A stretch of 41,291 nt of DNA, from assembly GCA_019455045.1 (NCBI GenBank), contig JACFND010000020.1, positions 1 through 41,291 on the forward strand. The letters run 5' to 3'. Below are positions 16,977 through 25,023 of the stretch, in pieces. The notes beneath the pieces are model-generated. The model did not search any database, was not told where the DNA came from, and saw only the letters and a program-made list of their open reading frames with translations. Source of the stretch: Flavobacteriia bacterium (GTDB lineage: Bacteria > Bacteroidota > Bacteroidia > Flavobacteriales > Weeksellaceae). Position 1 is the stretch's first letter. Each line of letters begins with the position of its first letter. The translations under genes and the position numbers were made by a program.

Positions 16977-17711
16977 ATGGGAATCGTACTGAGAGGACAG
17001 AATCTTTTTAAGGATTACGGAAAAAAACATGTGGTGAAGGATGTTTCGCTTCAGGTGGAACAGGGACAGATTATCGGTCTGCTCGGTCCGAACGGTGCCG
17101 GCAAAACGACTACTTTCTATATGATTGTCGGTCTGATCAAAGCCACTTCAGGTCACGTCTTTCTTGACAAACACGATATCACCGGTGATGCGATGTACCG
17201 CCGTGCCCAAAAAGGAATCGGTTATCTGGCGCAGGAAGCATCCGTTTTCAGAAAACTTTCGGTTGAAGATAATATCCTTTCGGTGCTTCAATTTACCAAG
17301 CTTTCAAAAAAAGAACAACGGATGAAAACAGAAGCGCTGATTGAGGAATTCAGTCTGGAACATGTCAGAAAAAACAGAGGTGATCTGCTGTCCGGCGGTG
17401 AAAGAAGAAGAACCGAAATTGCACGCTGTCTTGCCACCGAACCCAAATTCATTTTGCTTGACGAACCTTTTGCAGGTGTTGACCCGATTGCGGTTGAAGA
17501 CATTCAGAAAATCGTGCGTTCGCTCAAATTCAAGAACATCGGGATTCTGATTACCGATCACAACGTATCTCAAACGCTTGCAATTACTGACAAAACCTAT
17601 ATCATGTTTGAAGGAAAGATACTGAAAGAAGGTTCACCGGAAGATCTTGCAAATGATGAAGATGTGAGAAGGGTTTATCTGGGCGAGAATTTCAGATTTG
17701 AACAAATTTAA
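16977..17711 (+). CDS. lptB: LPS export ABC transporter ATPase LptB
   Basis: A 244-residue ATPase of the length and sequence expected for LptB. Walker A is GPNGAGKTT (37-45), the Q-loop region contains [12 protein letters not shown], the signature is LSGGERRR (138-145), Walker B is FILLDEP (158-164), and the switch histidine is in [23 protein letters not shown] and [15 protein letters not shown] are characteristic of LptB rather than of amino-acid transporters. It would dimerise and power LptFG to pull lipopolysaccharide from the inner membrane onto the LptC-A-D bridge. Other lpt genes are not adjacent, as is common in Bacteroidetes. Confidence 0.93.
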   Translation: MGIVLRGQNLFKDYGKKHVVKDVSLQVEQGQIIGLLGPNGAGKTTTFYMIVGLIKATSGHVFLDKHDITGDAMYRRAQKGIGYLAQEASVFRKLSVEDNILSVLQFTKLSKKEQRMKTEALIEEFSLEHVRKNRGDLLSGGERRRTEIARCLATEPKFILLDEPFAGVDPIAVEDIQKIVRSLKFKNIGILITDHNVSQTLAITDKTYIMFEGKILKEGSPEDLANDEDVRRVYLGENFRFEQI

Positions 17712-17733
17712 ATTTATCCAAAAAATTTCCGGA

Positions 17734-17772
17734 AAATAAAAAAAGCCCCTTTGCACGATGACAAAAGGGCTT
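17734..17772 (-). terminator. Rho-independent terminator of gcvP
   Basis: Read on the minus strand, the stem AAGCCC-TTTTG / CAAAG-GGGCTT (17743-17772, one mismatch) is followed by seven T. The T tract exists only in the minus direction, so it serves gcvP, 18 bp upstream; lptB on the plus strand has no T tract after it. Confidence 0.75.
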
Positions 17773-17790
17773 ACAACAATTTCATATATT

Positions 17791-20631
17791 TCAGTCTTTG
17801 TACTCTTCAGTCGAAGGACAGGTACAAATCAGATTTCTGTCGCCGAATGCATCATCGACTCTTGAAACCGGTGTAAAGAATTTGCGCTCTCTCACCCATT
17901 CCAGCGGATAAGCGGCTTTTTCTCTTGAATACGGGAATTCCCATTCGTCCGCAGTCACCAAGTGAATCGGATGAGGAGAATTTTTCAGAACATTGTTATC
18001 CTGGGTATATTTTCCTTCCGCAATTTCGTCGATTTCTTTTCTGATCTGAATCAGTGTATCCACAAAACGGTCGAGTTCCTCTTTGTTCTCAGACTCGGTC
18101 GGTTCGATCATCAGCGTTCCTGCAACCGGGAATGAAACCGTAGGCGCATGAAAACCGTAATCCATCAGTCGTTTTGCAATGTCAACCACTTCGATGCCCA
18201 ATTTTTTAAACGGTCTGAAATCAAGAATAAATTCGTGTGCCACCACATCATTGTGATTGGTATAAAGCACATCGTAATATTTCTCAAGTTTTGATTTCAT
18301 ATAGTTTGCATTCAGAATTGCATATTTTGCAGCATTCTTCAGACCTTCGTCACCCAGCATTCTGATGTAGGAATACGAGATCGAAAGAATCAGCGAAGAA
18401 CCGTAAGGCGCGGCTGAAAATACTGTATTTGATTTTGCACCGCCTGTTTCTATCAGCGGATGACCGCCCAGATAAGGCGCCAAATGAGATGCAACACAGA
18501 TCGGTCCTACACCGGGTCCTCCACCACCGTGCGGAATTGCAAAGGTTTTGTGAAGATTCAGATGACAGACATCCGCACCGATATACCCGGGTGCAGTCAG
18601 TCCGGTCTGGGCATTCATATTTGCACCGTCCATATAAACCTGACCGCCAGCCTGATGAACCAGATCGATCACTTCTTTGATGTTTGAATCAAATGCGCCG
18701 TATGTTGACGGATAAGTGATCATCAGCGCAGAAAGATTTTCTTTGTGAATTTCAATTTTTGCTTTCAGATCTTCAACATCGGTTTCACCGGTCGGCAGAT
18801 TTTTTACAACCACTACCTTCATTCCTGCCATAGCAGCCGAAGCCGGATTGGTTCCGTGCGCAGACTCCGGAATGATTACCACATTTCTGTGGGTCTGTCC
18901 GTTGTCTCGCTGATAGGAACGAATCACCATCAGGCCGGCATATTCACCCTGTGCACCTGAATTTTGCTGAACGGAAGTTGCTGCAAAACCGGTGATTTTT
19001 GACAAATGATCTTCAAGATTTGAAATCATTTCCTGATAACCTTCTGCATATTTTTTTGGAACAAACGGATGGATCGAATTGAAACCGCTCCAACTCAACG
19101 GGAACATCTCGGTTGCCGCATTGAGTTTCATTGTACACGAACCCAAAGAAATCATTGAATGATTCAATGCCAAATCTTTCTTTTCCAATCGTTTGATGTA
19201 CCTCATCAACTCGGTTTCGGTATGATATTTTTTAAAAACTTCATTGGTCAGGAAATCAGAAGTTCTTACCAGTTCGGCAGGAATTCTTCCTTGACTGAAA
19301 CCATTGTTTGAAGCTTCTTTCTTTTTGATAAACCCGAAAATTTCAATCAGTTTTTCTAGTTCTGATTCTGAAACCACTTCATCCATCGAAATGCTGATTT
19401 TTCCGTCTTCAAAGAAGTTCAGAAGAATCTCGCTTTTCTCAAAAATCTCACTGTCAATTCCGTTTGCTTCGATTTGAATTGTATCAAAGAAATTATGATG
19501 AACAACGGTATAACCCAGCTCAATCAGCGCATCATACAGTCTGACCGCTTTTTTGTGAATATTTTGTGCAATGTCCTGCAGACCTTCTTTTCCGTGATAA
19601 ACGCCGTACATTCCTGCCATTACAGCCAGCAAAACCTGAGCAGTACAGATATTTGAAGTTGCTCTTTCTCTTTTGATGTGCTGCTCTCTGGTCTGCAAAG
19701 CCATTCGCAATGCAAATTTTCCGTATCTGTCCTGAGAAACACCGATAATCCTTCCCGGAATCTGACGTTTGTATTCTTCTGTACACGACATAAATGCAGC
19801 ATGCGGTCCGCCATAACCCATCGGTACGCCAAAACGCTGTGAACTTCCGACAGCAACATCTGCACCCATTTCGCCCGGAGATTTAACCATCACCAGTGAC
19901 ATGATATCGACTGCAATTGCAGTCTGTATTTCTTTTTGTTTTAATTCTGAAATCAATGCGGTATAATCGGTGATCGCACCTGATTTACCCGGATTCTGAA
20001 ACAATGCACCAAAGAAATCATCTGAAAAATCAAATTCAAAAGGATTTCCGGTTTCGATTTCAATGCCCAGACCATCTGCTTTGGTTTGACAAACCGCAAG
20101 ACTTTGCGGAAATATATCCTCAGAAATAAAGAATTTGACCGCATCTTTTTTATTTCTCGGCGCAGAATTGAACATCATGTGCATCGCTTCGGCGCAGGCA
20201 GTTGCTTCGTCCAGCAGCGATGCATTTGCAATCGGCAGTCCGGTCAGATCCGAAATTACGGTCTGAAAATTCAGCAATGCTTCCAGACGACCCTGTGCGA
20301 TCTCGGCCTGATAAGGCGTATAAGCAGTGTACCAGCCGGGATTTTCAAGAATATTTCTCTGAATCGGTGAAGGCAGTATGGTTCGATAATAACCGTAACC
20401 GATAAAGCTTCTCATTTTTTTGTTTTTGTGCGACAATTCTCTCAGATGTTCGAGAACTTCGTGTTCCGACATGGCAGGCGGAAGTCCCAGCGGCTCTTTC
20501 AGCCTGATTTCTGCCGGCATGGTCTTGTCAATCAGTGAATCGATCGACTGTTCGCCCATCGAAGAAAGCATTTCGTCAGAACCTTCAGCCAAAGTCCCGA
20601 TGTGACGAATTGAAAAATCTTGTGTGTTCAT
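17791..20631 (-). CDS. gcvP: Glycine dehydrogenase (decarboxylating), P protein of the glycine cleavage system
   Basis: A 946-residue single-chain P protein, the usual size for the fused homodimeric form. Its start (FSIRHIG) is the conserved GcvP opening. The PLP-binding lysine lies in HLNLHKTFAIPHGGGGPGVG near residue 695, preceded by QNSGAQGEYAGL and ESAHGTNPASA. The N-terminal half carries YGYYRTILPSPIQRNILENPGW. The enzyme decarboxylates glycine and passes the aminomethyl group to the H protein (GcvH); gcvT and gcvH are not in this window, so the system is dispersed. A -7 box is placed 28 nt before the ATG, and a terminator follows the gene. Confidence 0.97.
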   Translation of the reverse strand: MNTQDFSIRHIGTLAEGSDEMLSSMGEQSIDSLIDKTMPAEIRLKEPLGLPPAMSEHEVLEHLRELSHKNKKMRSFIGYGYYRTILPSPIQRNILENPGWYTAYTPYQAEIAQGRLEALLNFQTVISDLTGLPIANASLLDEATACAEAMHMMFNSAPRNKKDAVKFFISEDIFPQSLAVCQTKADGLGIEIETGNPFEFDFSDDFFGALFQNPGKSGAITDYTALISELKQKEIQTAIAVDIMSLVMVKSPGEMGADVAVGSSQRFGVPMGYGGPHAAFMSCTEEYKRQIPGRIIGVSQDRYGKFALRMALQTREQHIKRERATSNICTAQVLLAVMAGMYGVYHGKEGLQDIAQNIHKKAVRLYDALIELGYTVVHHNFFDTIQIEANGIDSEIFEKSEILLNFFEDGKISISMDEVVSESELEKLIEIFGFIKKKEASNNGFSQGRIPAELVRTSDFLTNEVFKKYHTETELMRYIKRLEKKDLALNHSMISLGSCTMKLNAATEMFPLSWSGFNSIHPFVPKKYAEGYQEMISNLEDHLSKITGFAATSVQQNSGAQGEYAGLMVIRSYQRDNGQTHRNVVIIPESAHGTNPASAAMAGMKVVVVKNLPTGETDVEDLKAKIEIHKENLSALMITYPSTYGAFDSNIKEVIDLVHQAGGQVYMDGANMNAQTGLTAPGYIGADVCHLNLHKTFAIPHGGGGPGVGPICVASHLAPYLGGHPLIETGGAKSNTVFSAAPYGSSLILSISYSYIRMLGDEGLKNAAKYAILNANYMKSKLEKYYDVLYTNHNDVVAHEFILDFRPFKKLGIEVVDIAKRLMDYGFHAPTVSFPVAGTLMIEPTESENKEELDRFVDTLIQIRKEIDEIAEGKYTQDNNVLKNSPHPIHLVTADEWEFPYSREKAAYPLEWVRERKFFTPVSRVDDAFGDRNLICTCPSTEEYKD

Positions 20632-20659
20632 ATCTTTAAACCGTGAAATTTTAAGCTCC

Positions 20660-20667
20660 CAAATTTA
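20660..20667 (-). promoter_or_regulatory. -7 element of gcvP
   Basis: On the minus strand TAAATTTG matches TAnnTTTG, giving an expected leader of about 24 nt. I saw no obvious glycine-riboswitch fold in this short leader. The rest of the 262-bp divergent gap to 20893 shows no other gene. Confidence 0.45.
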
Positions 20668-20880
20668 CGATTTAAAAACATTTTAAAAACTAATCTTTAT
20701 CAACAATTGGAACCCGTTTTGGGTTTTGTAATTTTGGTTGTGAAATTTGATTTTAACTTCATCCAATCGACGGAATTTCAGAATGATTGCATCAATTCTC
20801 AGAAAATTATTTTACAGTATTATGGGATTAAATCATACAGATTTTGAATAAATAATAAGGATGGTTTTTAATTGTTCGGT

Positions 20881-20888
20881 TAAATTTG
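20881..20888 (+). promoter_or_regulatory. -7 element of the UbiA-like gene (predicted leaderless)
   Basis: TAAATTTG matches TAnnTTTG; five nucleotides separate it from the ATG at 20894, the same spacing as at lptB. Confidence 0.5.
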
Positions 20889-20893
20889 TTGTG

Positions 20894-21691
20894 ATGAAAA
20901 CAATCATCCAAAAATATCTGATCGATACCAATTTCTGGGTTTCATTCTGTTTCGCCTGTCTGCTTGCGTTTTTTCAGCTGAGTTTTTACGAATTGAATTT
21001 CTATGTATTGGGCATCGTATTTTTTGGAACGCTTGCGGTTTATAATTTCACCCGGATGACGGATTTGAAGGAGTTTTATACATTCAAACCCAAAACAAGA
21101 ACCAGAGTAATCCTGACTTATATTGGTCTGGTTTTCACGCTTGCCTTTGTGATTCTTCGCGGTTTTGAACTGAAAACTTTTTTGTATCTCGGTGTGCTTG
21201 GTTTTGTGAGTTTTTGTTACTCGCTTCCTTTTTCGGGTTTGGGTTTGCGGACCATTCCGTTTCTCAAACTGTTTCTGATCGCATTTGTCTGGGCGGGCAG
21301 CTCGGTAGGTCTGCTGCTGGTTGTTCATCATGAACTGATTCATCACAAAATGATTTTTGTTTCTGTATTTCTGTTTGTTGCCGGAATTACGATTCCCTTT
21401 GATATCCGTGATGAAAATACGGATGACAAGGAATTAAAAACCATACCGATGGTGATCGGTTTCAGAAATTCAAAAATCCTTGCAATCGTCTTTTTACTGC
21501 TGAGCGCATTTTTCTTTTATTGGGAATTGAAGGAAATCGACAAAACCGTCATCAGCTGGTTTGCAGCGATTGTATTCTCTTTGGGCGGAATCATCAATAC
21601 AAAAAGCAGCAATTCCACTTTTTATTTTTCATTTTGGATGGAAAGCTGTTCGCTGATTCCCTTGATTGCTTATCTGCTTTTTTCGATTTAA
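20894..21691 (+). CDS. UbiA-like prenyltransferase-family membrane protein
   Basis: A 265-residue integral membrane protein with about eight or nine predicted transmembrane segments. The two acidic loops expected in the UbiA superfamily are recognisable in degenerate form: NFTRMTDLKEF after the second helix and DIRDENTDDKELKTIP after the sixth. In UbiA enzymes these bind Mg-diphosphate of the prenyl donor. The first lacks the full NxxxDxxxD spacing, so activity is uncertain. The start is the ATG at 20894, behind a -7 box; an in-frame start at 20861 is less likely. Its TAA overlaps the stop of the convergent hemolysin III gene (TTAA at 21688-21691). Confidence 0.7.
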   Translation: MKTIIQKYLIDTNFWVSFCFACLLAFFQLSFYELNFYVLGIVFFGTLAVYNFTRMTDLKEFYTFKPKTRTRVILTYIGLVFTLAFVILRGFELKTFLYLGVLGFVSFCYSLPFSGLGLRTIPFLKLFLIAFVWAGSSVGLLLVVHHELIHHKMIFVSVFLFVAGITIPFDIRDENTDDKELKTIPMVIGFRNSKILAIVFLLLSAFFFYWELKEIDKTVISWFAAIVFSLGGIINTKSSNSTFYFSFWMESCSLIPLIAYLLFSI

Positions 21692-22326
21692 AGGATGTAG
21701 AAAAAGACACCGATAAAATGAAAGGCGCTGCCTGCCAAGACGAATATGTGCCAGATGAAATGATTGAATTTGATTTTGTGATTGGCGAAAAAATAAATCC
21801 CGATGGTGTATGCCAAACCGCCCAATCCCAAATGGACAAGCGCAGCAGTTGAAAGATTTTCAAAAAGCGGTTTGATTGCAATCACAGCCAGCCAGCCCAT
21901 CAATGCATACAATATCAGTGATAGTTTTTCATTTTTTCTGAGCGCTGAAAATTTAAATACAAAACCAATGATGACCAATCCCCAGATGACGCCAAACATC
22001 GTCCATCCCCAGGCTCCTTTCAGTCCCAGAAGCATAACCGGTGTGTAGGTTCCGGCGATCAGCAGATAGATACAGAGATGATCAAATTTCTGAAGGATTT
22101 TCTTTTTCTTCGGATCGGTTACCGCATGATAAATTGTTGATGCAGAATACAGTAAAACCAGTCCCAAACCAAAAGCAAGTGAGCTGAAAACTGCAATTGC
22201 AGATCCGCTGATTGCTGAATAAACCAGCAGCAAAACCAATGCGGCCACCGAAAGAACGGCACCAAATCCGTGGCTGATTGTATTCCAGAATTCTTCGGTT
22301 CGTATATATTTTCTTTTAAATATCAT
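21688..22326 (-). CDS. Hemolysin III family (PAQR-type) membrane protein
   Basis: A 212-residue protein with seven predicted membrane helices, matching the YqfA/hemolysin III (PAQR) family. The metal-binding residues of this fold are present: His in NTISHGFGAVLS, SxxYH in SASTIYHAV, and the C-terminal His pair in HFIWHIFVLAGSAFHF. The bacterial members are envelope proteins of unclear function; the hemolysin name is historical and does not imply a toxin. The start is ATG at 22326 (MIFKRKYIRTEEFWN), overlapping the reductase gene upstream by 11 bases, so the two are co-transcribed. Confidence 0.88.
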   Translation of the reverse strand: MIFKRKYIRTEEFWNTISHGFGAVLSVAALVLLLVYSAISGSAIAVFSSLAFGLGLVLLYSASTIYHAVTDPKKKKILQKFDHLCIYLLIAGTYTPVMLLGLKGAWGWTMFGVIWGLVIIGFVFKFSALRKNEKLSLILYALMGWLAVIAIKPLFENLSTAALVHLGLGGLAYTIGIYFFANHKIKFNHFIWHIFVLAGSAFHFIGVFFYIL

Positions 22327-23362
22327 CAAAATTAATTTTGATCTTATCGCTTTTTGGCCTTGAACAGCAGGCAACTATGATTCCTTCCTCAATGTCCTGA
22401 TCGGTCAGCACAAAATTTTCGCCCAGATTGACTTCTCCCTCTTCAAGTCTGCACATACAGCTGCTGCAGATTCCGCCTTTGCAGGAATAAGGCGCATCGA
22501 TTCCCTCATCAAGCGCCGCATCGAGCAGTGATTTTTTGCCGTCCCATTTGAAATTGTATTCATCACCATCGAGCTCAACGGTTACATCGACTTCTGTTTC
22601 GGGTTGTTCAGCCGTTTCTGCATCTGCAGACGGAGCCGGCGGTGTAAACAGTTCAAAATAAACCTGATTTTCTGACAATCCGGCTTTTATAAATTCATCA
22701 GTAATTTCTCTGATCATTCCGTCAGGACCGCAAACCAGAACTTCATCTATTTCGTTGATTTTTACTAAAATATTCAGAATCCGGTTGATCTTGTCTGCAT
22801 TCAGTCTGCCTTCGTACAACGGATTTTCCTGTTTGTGACGGGTAAAAAACCAATGCGGAAAAAAGTTGATCGGATACTGTTCTTTCAGCTGTTCGATTTC
22901 ATCTTTGAACATGGTTTCCTTTGGAGTACGGTTGCAGTAAAACAGATTGAGCAAAACCTCTTTTTCGGTTTGAAGTGTATATCTCAAAATGCTCAAAACC
23001 GGTGTAATTCCGCTTCCGGCTGCAAATGCAAGCACCGTCCTTTTTTTGTCGGGTTCGCTTTTGATTCCAAATTTTCCTTTGGGTGTTGAAACTTTCAGAA
23101 AATCGCCTTCTTTCAAATTTGAATTTAGGAATTTTGAAACATATCCGTCTTTTACAGACTTGATTCCAACCGACCATTTGTCGTCCAATGGGCTGCTGCA
23201 GAGCGAATAATCCCTGCGTTGTCCGTCCATGTCAATGGTTATATACTGACCCGCTTTGAATTTGAATTCGGGTTTTAATTCTTCCGGAACTTTAAAATCT
23301 ATTCTGACCGATTCTTTGGTCAGTTTGGTTATGGATTGAACCTGAAGTTCATGAAATTTCAT
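22316..23362 (-). CDS. PaaE-like NADPH:ferredoxin-type reductase with C-terminal 2Fe-2S domain
   Basis: A 348-residue three-domain electron-transfer protein. The FAD domain has RDYSLCSSP (residues ~53-61), the NAD(P) domain has AAGSGITPVLSILRYTL and VCGPDGMI, and the C-terminal plant-type ferredoxin domain holds the cluster ligands Cys294, Cys299, Cys302 and Cys332 (CX4CX2CX29C). This is the architecture of PaaE, the reductase of phenylacetyl-CoA monooxygenase, and of related reductases. No paaABCD or other oxygenase genes are present, so it is an orphan whose partner lies elsewhere. The start is the ATG at 23362; a TTG lies one codon earlier. An acidic linker rich in Ala, Pro and Glu (APSADAETAEQPETEV) joins the domains. 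Confidence 0.87.
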   Translation of the reverse strand: MKFHELQVQSITKLTKESVRIDFKVPEELKPEFKFKAGQYITIDMDGQRRDYSLCSSPLDDKWSVGIKSVKDGYVSKFLNSNLKEGDFLKVSTPKGKFGIKSEPDKKRTVLAFAAGSGITPVLSILRYTLQTEKEVLLNLFYCNRTPKETMFKDEIEQLKEQYPINFFPHWFFTRHKQENPLYEGRLNADKINRILNILVKINEIDEVLVCGPDGMIREITDEFIKAGLSENQVYFELFTPPAPSADAETAEQPETEVDVTVELDGDEYNFKWDGKKSLLDAALDEGIDAPYSCKGGICSSCMCRLEEGEVNLGENFVLTDQDIEEGIIVACCSRPKSDKIKINFDDI

Positions 23363-23378
23363 CAAATTTTAATTTGTG

Positions 23379-23386
23379 CAAAGTTA
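23379..23386 (-). promoter_or_regulatory. -7 element of the reductase/hemolysin III operon
   Basis: On the minus strand TAACTTTG matches TAnnTTTG; expected leader about 11 nt. Confidence 0.5.
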
Positions 23387-23423
23387 CTGAATTAACGCCT
23401 GAATTCAGTTATGCCCTGCTTAT

Positions 23424-23933
23424 TTATACTGACAGATATCTTTCTCTGATGATATTTTCATGATGTCTGATGTGACCGACCATAAAATAAAACCAGGTTT
23501 CTGCATTCATCTCTTTATCGGATGCAAAACCGGTTCTTTCCAATTCTTCACGACTCAGACTTTTGTAAAGCGAAATATTGCTTTTTCTCATATCTTCAAA
23601 TTCTTGAAGTAAATCTTCTATGCTTCTCGAATTGAAATCAGTAGCCATTACATAATCATCTTCGCTAAATCCGGGATTTGGTTTTTTGTCGTTTCTTGCA
23701 ATTCTGAGCGCAACCGCTGCTTTGATCCTTTCGGTATCTGTATTGTGACCGACCACTTCTTTGATCGTCCATTTGCCGGGCGCATATCTGAACAGCAGTT
23801 TTTCTTCAGGAATTTCCCTGATAAATTTCGGATAAGTTTCAAGCTGACTGGTCAGTTCTGTCAATATATCGTTGTCCGTCAATCTCAAATAAGGAATAAA
23901 AAATCGCGGATATTGGTCTTCTGTTAATTTCAT
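23424..23933 (-). CDS. DinB-family protein
   Basis: A 169-residue four-helix-bundle protein of the DinB/YfiT superfamily. The metal-site histidines are seen as KWTIKEVVGHNTDTE (first) and MVGHIRHHENII (last pair), in the usual spacing. Members with a complete site act as metal-dependent thiol S-transferases (bacillithiol or mycothiol type) or have unknown roles. The thiol is not known here. Monocistronic, with a -7 box 21 nt upstream. Confidence 0.85.
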   Translation of the reverse strand: MKLTEDQYPRFFIPYLRLTDNDILTELTSQLETYPKFIREIPEEKLLFRYAPGKWTIKEVVGHNTDTERIKAAVALRIARNDKKPNPGFSEDDYVMATDFNSRSIEDLLQEFEDMRKSNISLYKSLSREELERTGFASDKEMNAETWFYFMVGHIRHHENIIRERYLSV

Positions 23934-23954
23934 TTTGATTGGATTAATTCAGTT

Positions 23955-23962
23955 CAAAGTTA
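23955..23962 (-). promoter_or_regulatory. -7 element of the DinB gene
   Basis: On the minus strand TAACTTTG matches TAnnTTTG. Confidence 0.5.
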
Positions 23963-24012
23963 CCCGATTTGAAAGAATGACGCAAAGGATTTTATTGAAT
24001 TTATTCAAATCA

Positions 24013-24705
24013 TCAGGGAGTTGAAACCGAAAGCTGTATTGTTTTTCCGTTTTGAAAATGATGCCCTTTCAAACCAAAATTGTATAGATATTCAGCCATT
24101 TCAGTTGCGGTGACCGGTGCTTTGTAACCCGGAAAAGCTTCTTCGAGCATTTCGGTCTGAACCGCACCCAAAGCCACACAATTGATCTTTGGCTGATTTT
24201 CGTCAAATTCTTCTGCCAGCAGTTCTGTCAAAGTGATAATTCCGGATTTTGAAGACGAATAAGCGGCAAGCCCCGGAAATTTCACAGAGCCCTGAACCGC
24301 ACCCATGGTGGTAATATTGACGATATGAGATTCTGAATCCATTTTATCCAACAGCAGCTGAATCATTCTGAAAGGTGCTTTGTAATTGACTGAAATTGAA
24401 TTGTCAATATCTTTTTCTGTAATTTCCGAAACCGGTTTGTTGACCAGAAAACCTGCATTGTTGTAAAGCACATCCACCCTGCTCCAATCAGAAATCTGTT
24501 CCCCGATTTGATCCAGACTTTTGAAATCAGCCAGATCCAAAGCAAGAAATCTGAATTCCGAATTGTTTTCAAACTGTTTCAGTTCTTTCAGTTTTTCTTC
24601 ATTTCTCGAAATCGCAAACACATTGTTTCCGTTCTGAAGATGGATTTTCGCCAATTCTCTGCCAATTCCGCGGCTGGCGCCGGTGATGATGATGTTTTTT
24701 TGCAT
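24013..24705 (-). CDS. Short-chain dehydrogenase/reductase (SDR)
   Basis: A 230-residue classical SDR. The nucleotide motif GASRGIG is at 9-15, NNAG at 82-85, and the active-site YxxxK is Tyr149/Lys153 in AAYSSSKSG. ALDLAD around 55-60 is the adenine-ring region. The basic residues after the glycine motif (SRNEEK) suggest NADP(H). The substrate is unknown. It lies 12 bp downstream of the small antitoxin-like gene and probably shares its transcript. Confidence 0.9.
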   Translation of the reverse strand: MQKNIIITGASRGIGRELAKIHLQNGNNVFAISRNEEKLKELKQFENNSEFRFLALDLADFKSLDQIGEQISDWSRVDVLYNNAGFLVNKPVSEITEKDIDNSISVNYKAPFRMIQLLLDKMDSESHIVNITTMGAVQGSVKFPGLAAYSSSKSGIITLTELLAEEFDENQPKINCVALGAVQTEMLEEAFPGYKAPVTATEMAEYLYNFGLKGHHFQNGKTIQLSVSTP

Positions 24706-24717
24706 GAATAATCTTTA

Positions 24718-24924
24718 TTAACCTTGGATTTGATTAAGCCAGTCTGAATTGAATCGTTTCTCATCCCAAATCGCATCTGCCTTGTCTCTGGCTCTTTCAA
24801 GAAGAAAAACAGCAATTACTTTTTTGAGATCAATCAATACTTCTTCGGGTAAATTCATTGAAAATAGCTTTAGCAATTCCGCCTGCAGGTTGCTTAATGG
24901 TGGTTTTACAGATAGATTTTCCAT
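24718..24924 (-). CDS. Small antitoxin-like protein
   Basis: A 68-residue, mostly helical protein: a short variable N-terminus, then LQAELLKLFSMNLPEEVLIDLKKVIAVFLLERARDKADAIWDEK. The pattern LLKLFS..PEE.L..LK..IA.FL.E.A...AD..W is one I associate with small proteins encoded next to PIN-domain (VapC-like) toxins in Bacteroidetes and cyanobacteria, where they act as the presumed antitoxin. Here no PIN gene follows; the next gene is an SDR. It may be an orphan antitoxin, or a small protein of another kind. The family assignment is from memory of the pattern only. Confidence 0.55.
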   Translation of the reverse strand: MENLSVKPPLSNLQAELLKLFSMNLPEEVLIDLKKVIAVFLLERARDKADAIWDEKRFNSDWLNQIQG

Positions 24925-24940
24925 TTCAAATTAATTTTAT

Positions 24941-24948
24941 CAAAATTA
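24941..24948 (-). promoter_or_regulatory. -7 element of the small gene/SDR operon
   Basis: On the minus strand TAATTTTG matches TAnnTTTG; the ATG follows 16 nt later. Confidence 0.45.
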
Positions 24949-25023
24949 CGAATTAAATCCAATTTCAATAATTCCTGAGAAAGCAGATAGGAAAATTGTA
25001 AAATCAATAAAACCAAAAACAGC

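Noticed and set aside
20632..20893. Glycine riboswitch upstream of gcvP
   Set aside because: The predicted leader is only about 24 nt and the surrounding gap shows no paired glycine-aptamer-like stems.
21688..22326. Hemolysin III as a toxin
   Set aside because: The family name is historical; the sequence is a seven-helix PAQR-type membrane protein with no toxin features.
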